Positions 5,630 through 5,725 of a stretch of 5,725 nt of DNA are shown here, one piece after another (the stretch's first letter is position 1; each line of letters opens with the position of its first letter). The position numbers were made by a program, and so were the translations under genes. The notes below the pieces were generated by a model. The model was not told where the DNA came from, searched no databases, and saw only the letters and a program-made list of their open reading frames with translations. This DNA comes from UBA7359 sp964392105 (lineage in GTDB: Bacteria; Pseudomonadota; Gammaproteobacteria; Eutrophobiales; Eutrophobiaceae): positions 1 to 5,725 of the forward strand of contig CAYMPA010000159.1 of the NCBI GenBank assembly GCA_964392105.1, in the 5' to 3' direction.

Positions 5630-5661
5630 AAAAAGCCCCTACCAGATGGTAGTGGCTTTTT
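5630..5661 (-). terminator. Rho-independent terminator of the rRNA operon
   Basis: On the minus strand AAAAAGCC-A-CTACC pairs with GGTAG-G-GGCTTTTT around an ATCT loop, a 14-base stem with one mismatch, followed by a T run. It starts nine bases after the 5S 3' end. Because A and T runs flank the stem on opposite sides, it can also stop rightward transcription from the His-rich protein gene. Confidence 0.9.
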
Positions 5662-5669
5662 GATTTAAG

Positions 5670-5725
5670 AGCCTGGCAGTGACCTACTTTCACATGGGGA
5701 GACCCCACACTATCATCGGCGCTAA
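5670..5725 (-). rRNA. rrf: 5S ribosomal RNA, 3' half (runs off the window)
   Basis: The reverse complement contains TAGCGCCGATGATAGTGTGG, then GGTCTCCCCATGTGAAAGTAGG and ACTGCCAGGC in order, nearly the same as E. coli 5S rRNA from about position 65 to its 3' end. Differences fall mostly in the helix near the CATGTGAAAG loop. The 3' end is placed near 5670-5671 from the terminal GCCAGGC. The 5' half, and presumably 23S and 16S rRNA, lie beyond the right edge. Confidence 0.95.

Overview
The window reads as an AT-rich (roughly one third G+C) gammaproteobacterial chromosome segment. This rests on a CysB-type LysR regulator N-terminus very close to the enterobacterial protein, a 5S rRNA 3' half close to that of E. 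coli, a good match to the Fur-box consensus, and a YdcH-like small protein. No phage, transposase or CRISPR genes are visible. The TauE/SafE exporter beside cysB, and a metallohydrolase of the quinoprotein-relay/SoxH type, hint at sulfur or quinoprotein-based metabolism, but the genus cannot be named from this sequence. Both ends look like contig edges: the left end breaks inside a cysB whose sequence deteriorates, and the right end stops inside a 5S rRNA gene, a usual assembly break point.

Layout. Positions 1-327 (minus) hold the N-terminal part of cysB, diverging from a TauE/SafE permease (458-1240, plus). A GC-rich non-coding block (1241-1380) and a bidirectional terminator (1390-1417) follow. 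The terminator is shared with a convergent small YdcH/DUF465 gene (1446-1670, minus). A gene-free stretch of about 300 bases then leads to a clear promoter overlapped by an 18-bp palindrome, in front of a tetR-type repressor gene (1974-2537). That repressor is tightly followed by a secreted metallo-beta-lactamase-fold hydrolase (2544-3524) and an FmdB-like small protein (3576-3914). These three form a probable self-regulated operon.

The right part carries two exported proteins. The first is a DUF1134 (EipA-like) envelope protein (4026-4580). The second is an unrecognised His-rich periplasmic protein (4714-5301) preceded by a 16/19 match to the Fur box, so probably iron-repressed. The last 400 bases contain a decayed copy of a 5S 3' end plus terminator (about 5367-5456), then the genuine rrn terminator (5630-5661) and the 3' half of 5S rRNA (5670-5725, minus).

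Functional reading: sulfur handling (cysB/tauE) on the left, an inducible periplasmic hydrolase operon under its own TetR repressor in the middle, and envelope plus iron-responsive functions on the right, next to a ribosomal RNA operon transcribed toward them. The points most worth a second look are the Fur-box-controlled unknown gene, the operator that overlaps the tetR promoter and ribosome-binding site, the GC-rich intergenic block, and the relic 5S copy.
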